From NCBI GenBank assembly GCA_910585645.1, contig CAJUFP010000009.1, positions 1-64,000 on the forward strand: a DNA stretch of 64,000 bases, given 5' to 3'. The DNA comes from an uncultured Hungatella sp. GTDB taxonomy: Bacteria > Bacillota > Clostridia > Lachnospirales > Lachnospiraceae. Shown one piece after another: positions 42,282 to 50,782 of the stretch; positions within the stretch are counted from its first letter, which is position 1; every line of letters starts with the position of its first letter. The notes below the pieces were generated by a model. The model did not search any database. It had not been told where the DNA came from and worked only from the letters and a program-made list of their open reading frames with translations. Made by a program: the position numbers and the translations under genes.

Positions 42282-43843
42282 GAAGATTTCAGAGAAAACA
42301 GCTGTTGAAACATATCCACACCCTTCGGGAAGCCGGCTGCGCGCTGGGGGAGCAGTCCGGAGAGAAGAAGATCAACTTGTGCGCGGATATGCAGGAATTT
42401 ATCGCGGCTATATTGGGTTTTCTTGACAGTATCGGAGAGGACGACCCGGCCCTGGCAGATAAGCTTGCGCAGCTGTACGGGCTGTTGCTGCAAGTAAGCC
42501 AGGATGAGGTCTCCTCTGCGCAGATTACTGCCCAGATCGACGACACGAAGGACTATGTGGAAAGCAGAGCGGATACAGACAGACTGGAGGCAGCCTTTTT
42601 TTGCTATAAAGCCAGCATGGGAGACTGTCTGGAGAGTATTTATCTGGCGGCAAAAGAGGATGAACGCTGTGATGCCTACTTTATCCCTATCCCTTATTAT
42701 GACAGAACACCGGAGGGAGTTATTGGTGAGATGCATTATGAGGCAGAAGGGTGTTATTCCCCTAAGATTGAACTGACGGACTGGAGGGCGTACCCTGTAG
42801 AAAAACGGCATCCGGATATCTGTTTTATCATGAACCCCTATGATGAATACAATTATGTAACTACAGTCCATCCGGATTTTTATGCCAGCCGTCTGAGGGA
42901 TCAGACGGAATTATTAGTATATATACCTTATTATATACACGAGGAGTCCATTGATTCCATCGTTGGAAGCCTTCCCGGTGTCCTCTGCGCGGATAAAGTC
43001 ATCGTTCAGTCAGAAAAAGTGAGACAGCAGTATATCGCCAGCATGGTCAGCCAGGTAAAGCAGATCACACCCGAGATGGCCGGGGAAAAGATAGCCGCGC
43101 TGGGATCGCCAAAGACAGACAAGGTATGGACCAGCAAAAAGGAGGACTACACGATTCCGGATGCATGGCAAAAGGTGTTAGAGCCTGACGGTTCGCAGCC
43201 AAAGACAGTGGTACTGTATAATCTTTCCGTATCATCAGCGCTGGCCCATTCCCAAAAGGAGAAAAGAGAGAACTATCTGAAAAAGCTTAAAAAAGTGCTG
43301 AACTATTTCTGCGCCAGGAAAGATGTGGTCTTGTGGCTGAGACCTCATCCCCTGTTAGGCAGTTCCCTTCTGTCTGTTCAGCCCGAGATGTATGAGGAAT
43401 ATCAGAATATCATCAGAGAGTACAGAGAATGGGGCGGGGGAATCTATGACGACAGCGCTGATCTGAACAGAGCGGTTGCCTGTGTGGATGCCTGTTATGG
43501 AGACAGCAGTTCTGTAAATCTGCTGTTTCAGTTTATCGGCAAACCGGTTCTCATTCAGAGGATCGAGGACGCGGATGAAGAGTTTGAGATTAAGAGCAGC
43601 AGGGAAGAGATGAAAGATCGCATGGATCTGCTGACAAGGGATAAAGAGCGATATTATTATTTTATCTATGGGGAGACCTCCCAGGACGGATCAATTGGGG
43701 ATTTCCATTTGGCAGATTTTATTGAATATATGGATGTCATCCGGGAATACGGCGCTGCCCAGTCGGCCAGGTACCGGGGGTGCTACATAAATGCCGACGG
43801 CACGGCAGGGCAGAAGATCTATGAATATGTTAGCAGTATCTAA
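42278..43843 (+). CDS. CDP-glycerol glycerophosphotransferase-like protein with novel N-terminal domain
   Basis: The 521-residue protein has two parts. Residues 1-100 are a helical acidic domain (QLLKHIHTLREAG, INLCADMQEFIAAILGFLD, LLQVSQDEVS) that is clearly homologous to the free-standing protein encoded at 46367. Residues 110-520 resemble polyol-phosphate polymerases/transferases, with WLRPHPLLGSS and YGDSSSVNLLFQFIGKPVLIQ at the active-site positions. It overlaps the upstream nucleotidyltransferase by four bases. It probably transfers a CDP-linked alcohol phosphate or related group; the function of the N-terminal domain is unknown. Confidence 0.75.
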   Translation: MRRFQRKQLLKHIHTLREAGCALGEQSGEKKINLCADMQEFIAAILGFLDSIGEDDPALADKLAQLYGLLLQVSQDEVSSAQITAQIDDTKDYVESRADTDRLEAAFFCYKASMGDCLESIYLAAKEDERCDAYFIPIPYYDRTPEGVIGEMHYEAEGCYSPKIELTDWRAYPVEKRHPDICFIMNPYDEYNYVTTVHPDFYASRLRDQTELLVYIPYYIHEESIDSIVGSLPGVLCADKVIVQSEKVRQQYIASMVSQVKQITPEMAGEKIAALGSPKTDKVWTSKKEDYTIPDAWQKVLEPDGSQPKTVVLYNLSVSSALAHSQKEKRENYLKKLKKVLNYFCARKDVVLWLRPHPLLGSSLLSVQPEMYEEYQNIIREYREWGGGIYDDSADLNRAVACVDACYGDSSSVNLLFQFIGKPVLIQRIEDADEEFEIKSSREEMKDRMDLLTRDKERYYYFIYGETSQDGSIGDFHLADFIEYMDVIREYGAAQSARYRGCYINADGTAGQKIYEYVSSI

Positions 43844-43848
43844 AAAAC

Positions 43849-43877
43849 TTGAAATCGTGAATTGTGTCTGCTATAGT
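43849..43877 (+). promoter_or_regulatory. Internal promoter for the phosphonate genes
   Basis: A -35 TTGAAA at 43849-43854 and an extended -10 TGCTATAGT (TATAGT at 43872-43877) are 17 bases apart. An inverted repeat CTATAG-TATT-CTATAG (43871-43886) covers the -10 and could be an operator. The downstream genes run from 43917 to 48302. Confidence 0.72.
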
Positions 43878-43916
43878 ATTCTATAGAGAATATTTAAGGA
43901 TAAGGCGGTGTGGAAT

Positions 43917-45092
43917 ATGATAGCATTAGATGAAAAGCTGAATATCATGAGGGACAGTATAAAGGGGCGAAACGTAAAAGTCATGATCATAGGGCTGGGC
44001 AGTGTGGGAGGGTATCTTCTTGACTATCTTCTCTCGGCCGGAGACAGCAATATGGAGATCTACGTGGCCGGGCGCAATGAGGAAAAGATGGTTTCTGATG
44101 TGAATATCGTTCGGGTGGCATCCCTGATCCGAGATCAAAACCGGTCAAGGGTGTTCATAAGATCTGACGTGAATCTGGATGATGTGGATTCCATCACCCG
44201 ATGCATCCGGGAGTGCAGGCCGGATATTATCGTTAATTCCAGCCGCGCCTATCCGGGACTGAAATACGGCAGCATTTCCTGGAAGAATGTGCGGGCCTAC
44301 GGGATCTGGGCGCCTCTGGCGATCAAATATACCAAGAATATCATGGAGGCGTGGGAGAAGGCGGAAAGCCGCGCTGTTGTGATCAATACCTCCTATTCTG
44401 ACGGGGTGATCCCGTGGCTGAGATCCGCGGGAAAGTCATATCCGGATCTGGGCAGCGGCAATATCAATCATCTGATCCCAAGGATCAAGTTTGCCGTGGC
44501 AGAAGAGTGCGGAATTAAGGATTACTGGAATGTGGACATTACCTACGCTGTCAGTCATTTTCATGACGTGGTCATCAGCAAGGAGGGGCAGACAGAGGGA
44601 GTGGGACAGCTGATCCGCATTCGATATGAGGGAAAGACCCTGGAGCCGGATATGGACAAGATTTTTGCCGCCTGCAAGATCCCCATGCCCACGGACGCAA
44701 AGAGAAATATGATGAATGCTTCCAGCAATTTTGAGATCATACAGGGCATACTGGCGGCAGTCAGGGAGAAAAAGCGGGTGAAGCTTCACTGCCCGGGAGC
44801 CTTTGGGGAGATCGGCGGATATCCGGTGGTCCTGGACGGGACAGGGCAGGAGATAAAGGCCTATATTGATGAGGAATGCTTTGACTTAGAGGCTATGAGA
44901 AAGAAAAACCGTGAGTCCATCTATCTGGACGGGATCGAGAACATCGAGAACGGCACACTTTTTTACACGGATGAGCTGATAGAGAAATGTAAAGACGCTT
45001 TCGGCATCTCGCTGATAAAGCAGGTGGCATTTGAGGACATTGAACAGACGGCGCGGTTTTTGATCTCAGAAGTGATCGAGAAACAGATTTAG
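43917..45092 (+). CDS. NAD(P)-binding protein, saccharopine dehydrogenase-like
   Basis: A 391-residue protein with an N-terminal Rossmann segment VMIIGLGSVGGYLLDYLL (about residue 22) followed by saccharopine-dehydrogenase-type sequence: DVDSITRCIRECRPDIIVNSS, then a long alpha/beta domain. ATG at 43917 lies eight bases after AAGGCGG. It is the first gene after the internal promoter and immediately precedes phosphonopyruvate decarboxylase. It may act on phosphonoacetaldehyde (reduction or reductive amination), which would replace the missing aminotransferase. This is only a hypothesis; family substrate choice is broad. Confidence 0.65.
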   Translation: MIALDEKLNIMRDSIKGRNVKVMIIGLGSVGGYLLDYLLSAGDSNMEIYVAGRNEEKMVSDVNIVRVASLIRDQNRSRVFIRSDVNLDDVDSITRCIRECRPDIIVNSSRAYPGLKYGSISWKNVRAYGIWAPLAIKYTKNIMEAWEKAESRAVVINTSYSDGVIPWLRSAGKSYPDLGSGNINHLIPRIKFAVAEECGIKDYWNVDITYAVSHFHDVVISKEGQTEGVGQLIRIRYEGKTLEPDMDKIFAACKIPMPTDAKRNMMNASSNFEIIQGILAAVREKKRVKLHCPGAFGEIGGYPVVLDGTGQEIKAYIDEECFDLEAMRKKNRESIYLDGIENIENGTLFYTDELIEKCKDAFGISLIKQVAFEDIEQTARFLISEVIEKQI

Positions 45093-45117
45093 GCAAAAGA
45101 ACGGAGCGTAACATAAC

Positions 45118-46236
45118 ATGAATGTTGAGAGACTGACAGAGATCACAGGGGCTGACTTTTTTACAGGGGTGCCGGATTCCCAGCTAAAGGCGCTCTGCGA
45201 TCATCTGTTCCAAAAATACGGGACAGACCCCAGACACCATATCATCGGGGTCAATGAAGGAAACTGCGCGGCCATCGCGGCAGGGTATCATCTGGCTACG
45301 GGTAAGGTGCCGGTTGTGTATATGCAGAACAGCGGGCAGGGAAATATGATCAACCCCATGGCGTCTCTTTTAAGCGACAAGGTCTACGGGATCCCGTGTC
45401 TCTTTATCGTCGGGTGGAGAGGGGAACCAGGGATCCATGATGAGCCCCAGCATGTGTATCAGGGGGAGGTAACCCTAAAACTTCTGGAAGATATGGATAT
45501 CCAGGCTTTTGTCATTGGGAAGGACACGACCGAGGACGCGGTAAGCCGTAAGATGGAGGATTTTAAGAAACTGCTGGAAAGGGGAAAGTGTGCGGCGTTT
45601 GTGATCCGCAAGGGTGCGCTGCAGTATGACAAGAAGGCAGTTTATAAAAACGCGTACCGTATGACCAGGGAGGAGATCATCCGCCATGTGGCGGATGTTT
45701 CCGGGGAAGACCCTGTTGTGTCAACCACCGGCAAGGCCAGCCGGGAATTGTTCGAGATCCGGGAAGCCCGCGGCCAGGGCCACAGCCGTGACTTTCTGAC
45801 TGTGGGCTCTATGGGACATGCTTCCTCCATTGCTATGGAGATCGCCCTCCAGAAGCCGGACCGGAAGATCTGGTGTCTGGACGGAGACGGGGCGGCGCTG
45901 ATGCACATGGGGGCCATGGCTGTCATAGGGGCCAGCAGCCCAAAGAACCTGATACATATCGTCATGAATAATGAGGCCCACGAGACGGTGGGAGGGATGC
46001 CTACTGTGGCGGCAAAGGTAGATCTGCCGGGGATCGCTAAGGCGTGCGGCTATGGGAAGGCGGTATGTGTGGGTGACTTTGAGAGTCTGGACCATGAGCT
46101 TAGAAGGGCAAAGCTTGGAAGTGAACTGACTTTTATTGAAGTAAAATGCGCCATAGGGGCCAGGGCTGATCTGGGCAGGCCCACGACCACGCCGGTACAG
46201 AATAAGGAATGGTTTATGGAGAGTCTGAAAGGATAG
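45118..46236 (+). CDS. aepY: Phosphonopyruvate decarboxylase
   Basis: This thiamine-diphosphate enzyme irreversibly decarboxylates phosphonopyruvate to phosphonoacetaldehyde, pulling the unfavourable PEP mutase reaction forward. The 372-residue length fits. FTGVPDSQLKALCDH, NEGNCAAIAAGYHLATG and NSGQGNMINP are in the N-terminal (PYR) half; the C-terminal (PP) half has the diphosphate motif GDGAALMHMG...NNEAHETVGG. It differs from acetolactate-type enzymes and matches the phosphonate family. The PEP mutase gene lies two genes downstream. Confidence 0.93.
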   Translation: MNVERLTEITGADFFTGVPDSQLKALCDHLFQKYGTDPRHHIIGVNEGNCAAIAAGYHLATGKVPVVYMQNSGQGNMINPMASLLSDKVYGIPCLFIVGWRGEPGIHDEPQHVYQGEVTLKLLEDMDIQAFVIGKDTTEDAVSRKMEDFKKLLERGKCAAFVIRKGALQYDKKAVYKNAYRMTREEIIRHVADVSGEDPVVSTTGKASRELFEIREARGQGHSRDFLTVGSMGHASSIAMEIALQKPDRKIWCLDGDGAALMHMGAMAVIGASSPKNLIHIVMNNEAHETVGGMPTVAAKVDLPGIAKACGYGKAVCVGDFESLDHELRRAKLGSELTFIEVKCAIGARADLGRPTTTPVQNKEWFMESLKG

Positions 46237-46366
46237 GGGATCGCTGCAGGAAACCGAAATCGATTGATCAGGGGATTAGGGTTAAGACTATAAGAATTCC
46301 GACGATATTATAAGAAGGGGTTTTATAGGATAAAGAAAGAGAAAAGGTAAGAAAGTGGAGGTTTCT

Positions 46367-46681
46367 ATGACAGGATTTCAGAAAAAGCAGCTTTTGGACA
46401 GTGTGGAGGTGCTTCGGGAAGCAGGAGGCGTGCTGAAGGAGCAGCAGCCGGGAGCGGAGAAGGTTAATCTATGTGCGGATATGCAGGATTTCACATTGGC
46501 CATCTTGAACTTTCTTGACAATATCAATGAGGACGATGAGAAGTTGACAGATCAGCTTAGTGAGCTGTATAAGATACTGTTGAACGTGAGCCAGGAGGAG
46601 GTCTCCTGCGAAGAGCCGGCTGCTTTGATTGATCAGATCAGAGATTATGTTGAGGAGAAAGAGCAGGCAGAAGATAATTAG
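46367..46681 (+). CDS. Free-standing copy of the novel helical domain (unknown function)
   Basis: A 104-residue acidic, helical protein (MTGFQKKQLLDSVEVLREAG, VNLCADMQDFTLAILNFLD, LLNVSQEEVS). It is homologous along its whole length to residues 1-100 of the transferase encoded at 42278. The conserved NLCADMQ(D/E)F segment and cysteine suggest a binding function. ATG at 46367 follows AGTGGAGG. I know of no characterised relative. It may be a carrier, adaptor or scaffold for the enzymes of this cluster. Confidence 0.72.
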   Translation: MTGFQKKQLLDSVEVLREAGGVLKEQQPGAEKVNLCADMQDFTLAILNFLDNINEDDEKLTDQLSELYKILLNVSQEEVSCEEPAALIDQIRDYVEEKEQAEDN

Positions 46682-46709
46682 ACCTGTTTTTTCAGGTTAG
46701 GAGGTAAGG

Positions 46710-48302
46710 ATGGATAAGGCGAAGAGATTTCGGCAGCTGTTGAACGCTGACAGGCATTTTTTTCTGATGGAGGCACACGACGGCCTTTCGGCCAAGATCG
46801 TTGAGGAGACGGGATTTCCGGCTATCTGGGCCAGCGGACTGTCTATAACAGCATCTCTGGGCGTTCGGGATAATAATGAGATCTCCTACACGCAGCTTCT
46901 GGATGTGCTGGAGTATATGAATGATGCCTGTGATCTGCCTATACTGGTGGACGGGGATACGGGATACGGTAATTTTAACAATGCGTGCAGACTGGTTCAG
47001 AAGCTGGAGCAGATCGGGATTGCGGCTGTATGTATTGAGGATAAGAAGTTTCCAAAGACTAATTCTTTTCTGGAGACAAAGCTGGACGCATTGGCGGACC
47101 CTCTGGAATTTGCGGGAAAGATCCGGGCTATGAAGGCTACCCAGAAGAACCCTGATTTTGTGGTGGTTGCAAGATTGGAATCCCTGATCGTAGGGGCTGG
47201 GGTTGAGGACGCGGTGAAGAGGGCGGAGATGTATCTGGCAGCAGGAGCTGACGCCATACTGGTTCACTCCAAGCGCCCTAACTCCAAGGATATCGACGAT
47301 TTTCTGGTTGCGTTTGACACAAACGTTCCCATCTTTCTTGTGCCAACCAAGTATTATACGGTGCCTGTAAGCCATTTAACCAAGGATAGAAGAGTGCGGG
47401 GGATCATCTGGGCGAATCACAATGTCCGGGTTTGTATCACTGCCATGCAGCAGCTGAGCAAAAAGATCTATGACGACTGTTCCATCGCCAATGTGGAGAG
47501 TGATATCGCGCCTGTGACGGAGATCTTCCGGCTGCAGAAGAATGAAGAGTATCTTGAGATGGAGAAGAAGTATCTGCCGGAGTATTCGAACCTGAGCGCA
47601 GTGATCCTTGCGGCGGGAGGTCCCGGTCCGCTGGATTTTGAGAAGCCGAAATCTCTGCTTAAGATAAGCGGAAAGAGTATCCTGGAGCATCAGCTGGATG
47701 CCTTAAGGTCTGTGAGATTGTCCAAGATCACGGTTGTCAGAGGCTACAAGGGAGATGAGATACAGGCGGCAGATGTAAAATTTATTGACAACTCGAAGTG
47801 GAAGGATACCAACGCGGCTTACTCCCTATCCCTTGCAGTTCCGGACATAAAAGAACCCTATCTGGTGCTGTACGGGGATGTGTTCTTTAAGCGGTATCTG
47901 CTGAGAAGCATCCTGGATTACGCCTCTGAACACTCGTCATCGGATATGATCCTGGTATGCGTGAAGGAGGATTATATCAAAGGCGGATATTATCTTAAGC
48001 TTAACAAGAGACCGGATGTGTTTGGGGATGACGATGAGCTGACTGTGATCGAAGTTCACAGAGACAAAGAGGCGCCTCAAGAAGGGGATGTGGTGTACTT
48101 CACTGGGCTTATGATGGTAAATAACCATTTGGCAGTGCAGCAGCTTCTGGAGGGAGAGGACTGTGAACATCTGCATATTTCTGATTTTATGCGTCATGGA
48201 ATAGAGAAAGGGCTGAAGTTGTCAGTGATTATGTCGTCGAAAGAAGCGATTGTTGATATCAATTTATTGAATGATCTGATGAAGGCCGGGGAATTGTTGT
48301 AA
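46710..48302 (+). CDS. ppm: PEP phosphomutase fused to a nucleotidyltransferase
   Basis: The N-terminal domain (about residues 1-290) is phosphoenolpyruvate mutase, which makes the C-P bond of phosphonopyruvate. The diagnostic motif EDKKFPKTNS at residues 110-119 has the EDK...NS pattern that separates true mutases from isocitrate-lyase relatives. The C-terminal domain (about 295-530) is a GT-A nucleotidyltransferase (LSAVILAAGGPGPLDFEKPKSLLKI, LVLYGDVFF). Such fusions are taken to activate the phosphonate product with CTP. The ribosome site is AGGAGGTAAGG. This is the last gene before a terminator and the key enzyme of the cluster. Confidence 0.93.
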   Translation: MDKAKRFRQLLNADRHFFLMEAHDGLSAKIVEETGFPAIWASGLSITASLGVRDNNEISYTQLLDVLEYMNDACDLPILVDGDTGYGNFNNACRLVQKLEQIGIAAVCIEDKKFPKTNSFLETKLDALADPLEFAGKIRAMKATQKNPDFVVVARLESLIVGAGVEDAVKRAEMYLAAGADAILVHSKRPNSKDIDDFLVAFDTNVPIFLVPTKYYTVPVSHLTKDRRVRGIIWANHNVRVCITAMQQLSKKIYDDCSIANVESDIAPVTEIFRLQKNEEYLEMEKKYLPEYSNLSAVILAAGGPGPLDFEKPKSLLKISGKSILEHQLDALRSVRLSKITVVRGYKGDEIQAADVKFIDNSKWKDTNAAYSLSLAVPDIKEPYLVLYGDVFFKRYLLRSILDYASEHSSSDMILVCVKEDYIKGGYYLKLNKRPDVFGDDDELTVIEVHRDKEAPQEGDVVYFTGLMMVNNHLAVQQLLEGEDCEHLHISDFMRHGIEKGLKLSVIMSSKEAIVDINLLNDLMKAGELL

Positions 48303-48328
48303 AAAGTATAGATCTTATTTTAGAAGAG

Positions 48329-48363
48329 AAAACTTTCCTGTTACTGCAAGCGGGAAAGTTTTT
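48329..48363. terminator. Terminator between the phosphonate genes and the recombinase
   Basis: A perfect 10-base stem (48329-48338 with 48353-48362) with a T-run on the plus strand and an A/T-rich arm on the other, so it can serve both convergent units. Confidence 0.8.
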
Positions 48364-48371
48364 CTGAATTT

Positions 48372-48977
48372 TTAAGATGGCGTAGCGTTCATTTTTTTTA
48401 TCTTATTGTAGAACGTAGCCGTAGTAAAGTTGCATTGCTGGGCAATCTGTGCTGCGGAGATTTCTTTTGCCAGCCATTTGTTATAGAGCTGTTCAAAGTT
48501 ATCCGGCAGGGATTTTTCAGGTCTTCCGAACTTTACGCCCCTCTGCTTGGCAGCCTCGATCCCTTCCCGCTGACGCTGCCTGATGGTCTTGCGTTCATTT
48601 TCGGAGATAAAGGAGAGCAGTTGGAGAACAAGGTCGGCAATAAACGTTCCCATCAGATCTTTTCCTGTCCTGGTATCCAAAAGCGGCATGTCGATGACTA
48701 CGATATCGACCTTCTTTTCTTTTGTCAGGATCCTCCATTGGGTGATGATCTCCTCATAATTTCTCCCCAGCCGGTCAATGCTTTTGATATAAAGAAGATC
48801 ATTTTGCTTCAGACGTTTGACAAGTTTTTTGTACATAGGGCGGTTGAAGTCTTTGCCGGATTGCTTGTCTACATAGATATTGACCTTTGGCACATATCTG
48901 TTTGTCATGGCGATCATTTGGCGGCCTTCATTTTGATCATTGGAACTTACGCGTACATAACCATAAACTTTACTCAT
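48372..48977 (-). CDS. Serine site-specific recombinase (resolvase/invertase family)
   Basis: The 201-residue protein has the resolvase catalytic domain: YGYVRVSSNDQ with the nucleophilic serine, then LYIKSIDRLGRNYEEI, LMGTFIADLVLQLLSFISENER, and QREGIEAAKQRGVKFGRP leading to a C-terminal helix-turn-helix (SAAQIAQQCNFTTATFYNKI). ATG at 48977 follows AGAGGT at good spacing; an ATG ten codons earlier lacks one. It stands alone between two hairpin terminators at the junction of the two glycan clusters. I could not find matched inversion or resolution sites. It may be a remnant of a mobile element or a working DNA invertase. Confidence 0.88.
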   Translation of the reverse strand: MSKVYGYVRVSSNDQNEGRQMIAMTNRYVPKVNIYVDKQSGKDFNRPMYKKLVKRLKQNDLLYIKSIDRLGRNYEEIITQWRILTKEKKVDIVVIDMPLLDTRTGKDLMGTFIADLVLQLLSFISENERKTIRQRQREGIEAAKQRGVKFGRPEKSLPDNFEQLYNKWLAKEISAAQIAQQCNFTTATFYNKIKKMNATPS

Positions 48978-49010
48978 TTGTTTTACCTCTTTCTTGGTTT
49001 TTGTCATAAT

Positions 49011-49056
49011 AAAAAAGTCTTCTATGATTGTTTATTTTATCATAGAAGACTTTTTT
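49011..49056. terminator. Terminator downstream of pgcA (perfect 18-base stem)
   Basis: An 18-base perfect stem (49011-49028 with 49039-49056) with a 10-base loop, A-rich at one foot and T-rich at the other, lies right after the pgcA stop. It would end the minus-strand sugar operon before the recombinase. Confidence 0.88.
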
Positions 49057-49060
49057 ATAC

Positions 49061-50782
49061 TTATAAAGGTTTTGGTTCTGGTACGACTTCTTTAAATAGC
49101 TGCATCATCCTTCTAATATCTCTTCTTATATTATTTTCCATTATTCTGGCCCTTTCACTATCCACACCTGACACGCTGATATAGATTTTTATCTTTGGCT
49201 CTGTCCCGCTAGGCCTTAAAATTACAGAACAGTTATTTTCTAATTCGAATTTAAGAACATTTGCTCTTGGCAATCCATATAGTCCATCTGAATAGTCCAG
49301 ATATCTTTTTACCGGTATTCCTCCAATAGATGTTATATCTCTGCGAAAAAAACCCATGACACTCTGCATCTCGCGAATACCACAAGCACCTTCGAAAATA
49401 TACGAATGCATCGCATCCAGATAATACCCATATCTTTCATACAATTCGTTCAGTTTATCAAGGAGACTTTTTCCCTGTGTTGCGTAATAACTGAACATCT
49501 CACAGATCAGAAGCGCGGCGCCTACCCCATCTTTATCTCTCACATAAGAACCGCTTAAATATCCATAAGATTCCTCAAACCCAAAGATATACTGTTCTCT
49601 CTGATCTCTTTCTTCCAAAAAACAGATCTGTTCTCCAATATATTTAAATCCTGTCAACACATTTATGGTTTTTACACCATAATTGTCCGCAATCTTTTCA
49701 GCGAGCTTTGTAGTTACAATGGACTTTATCATGATCGGATCAGATGGCATCTGGTTATGCTTTTTTCTCTGATCGCATATATAATCCAAAAGCAGACTAC
49801 CAGTTTCGTTGCCGGAAAGCAGCACATACTCTCCGGCATGATCTCTGACACCAATGCCTACACGGTCGCAGTCGGGATCCGTGGCGATCAATAAACCTGC
49901 GTTAAATTTCCTGGCATATTCTATGCCAAGAAGCATGGTATCTCGAACTTCCGGATTGGGATAAGGGCAAGTCGGAAATTGCCCGTCTGGATGTTCCTGT
50001 TCCTTTACCGTAATAAGATGGACATATCCCATTTCACTAAAGATTCTGGTAACAGGTACTAGGCCTGTACCATTCAGTGGGCTGTATATCATTGTCAGCG
50101 CTTTATTAACCTCTTCTCCGAACAGCACACTCTGCTTTTTTAGTTCCTCTAAAAAGGCTTCGCAAACCGTATCTTTGATATATTCAATTATGCCTCTTTC
50201 CAGAGCTTCCGAAAAATCGGTTTGTTTTATATCCTCAAAGATATCCAGCTGCGTGATCTTTGCGGAGATATCAGCTGTTGTTTTTGAAGTGATCTGACAT
50301 CCATTTTTATCGTATACTTTATAGCCATTATAGGTACTTGGATTATGGGACGCAGTGATCATCACACCGGCAGAACAATCCAGATATCTCACAGCGAAGG
50401 AAAGGCATGGCGTTGGCATCAATTGACGATAAATGAATACCTTTATGCCATTAGCCGCAAATACACTTGCTGCTGTTTTGCTAAATGTTTTGCTTTTTAT
50501 CCTGCTGTCATAGCCTATGGCAATGCGTCTCTTATTTTCGGGGAAATTTTTTATTACATAGTTCGCAAGTCCCTGGGAGGCCATGGCTACCGTATAAATG
50601 TTCATTCTATTAGTTCCAGCGCCAATGATCCCCCGCAGACCGCCTGTCCCAAAAGTCAAATACCTGAAAAAGGCATCCTGGATTTCGTTGTCTTTTTCTT
50701 TCAGCTTTTTTAATTCTTCTACAATATCCACGTCTGCAACGGCCTTTTCACACCAGCGCAGGTATTCCTTCCGATGATCCAT
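49061..50782 (-). CDS. pgcA: Phosphoglucomutase/phosphomannomutase
   Basis: It interconverts hexose-6-phosphate and hexose-1-phosphate and so feeds ManC with mannose-1-phosphate. The product is 573 residues from the ATG at 50782 (AAGGAA upstream). Family motifs are all present: TASHNPSTYNGYKVY (phosphoserine), DPDCDR (metal loop), FGFEESYGYL (sugar binding) and RPSGTEPKIKIYI (phosphate binding). The start lies 35 bases inside the manC 3' end, so the pair is coupled. It is the last gene of the minus-strand operon. Confidence 0.93.
   Translation of the reverse strand: MDHRKEYLRWCEKAVADVDIVEELKKLKEKDNEIQDAFFRYLTFGTGGLRGIIGAGTNRMNIYTVAMASQGLANYVIKNFPENKRRIAIGYDSRIKSKTFSKTAASVFAANGIKVFIYRQLMPTPCLSFAVRYLDCSAGVMITASHNPSTYNGYKVYDKNGCQITSKTTADISAKITQLDIFEDIKQTDFSEALERGIIEYIKDTVCEAFLEELKKQSVLFGEEVNKALTMIYSPLNGTGLVPVTRIFSEMGYVHLITVKEQEHPDGQFPTCPYPNPEVRDTMLLGIEYARKFNAGLLIATDPDCDRVGIGVRDHAGEYVLLSGNETGSLLLDYICDQRKKHNQMPSDPIMIKSIVTTKLAEKIADNYGVKTINVLTGFKYIGEQICFLEERDQREQYIFGFEESYGYLSGSYVRDKDGVGAALLICEMFSYYATQGKSLLDKLNELYERYGYYLDAMHSYIFEGACGIREMQSVMGFFRRDITSIGGIPVKRYLDYSDGLYGLPRANVLKFELENNCSVILRPSGTEPKIKIYISVSGVDSERARIMENNIRRDIRRMMQLFKEVVPEPKPL

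Noticed and set aside
48329..49056. Invertible DNA switch around the serine recombinase
   Set aside because: The two flanking hairpins are different sequences and no matched inverted repeats that could serve as recombination sites were found within the visible region.
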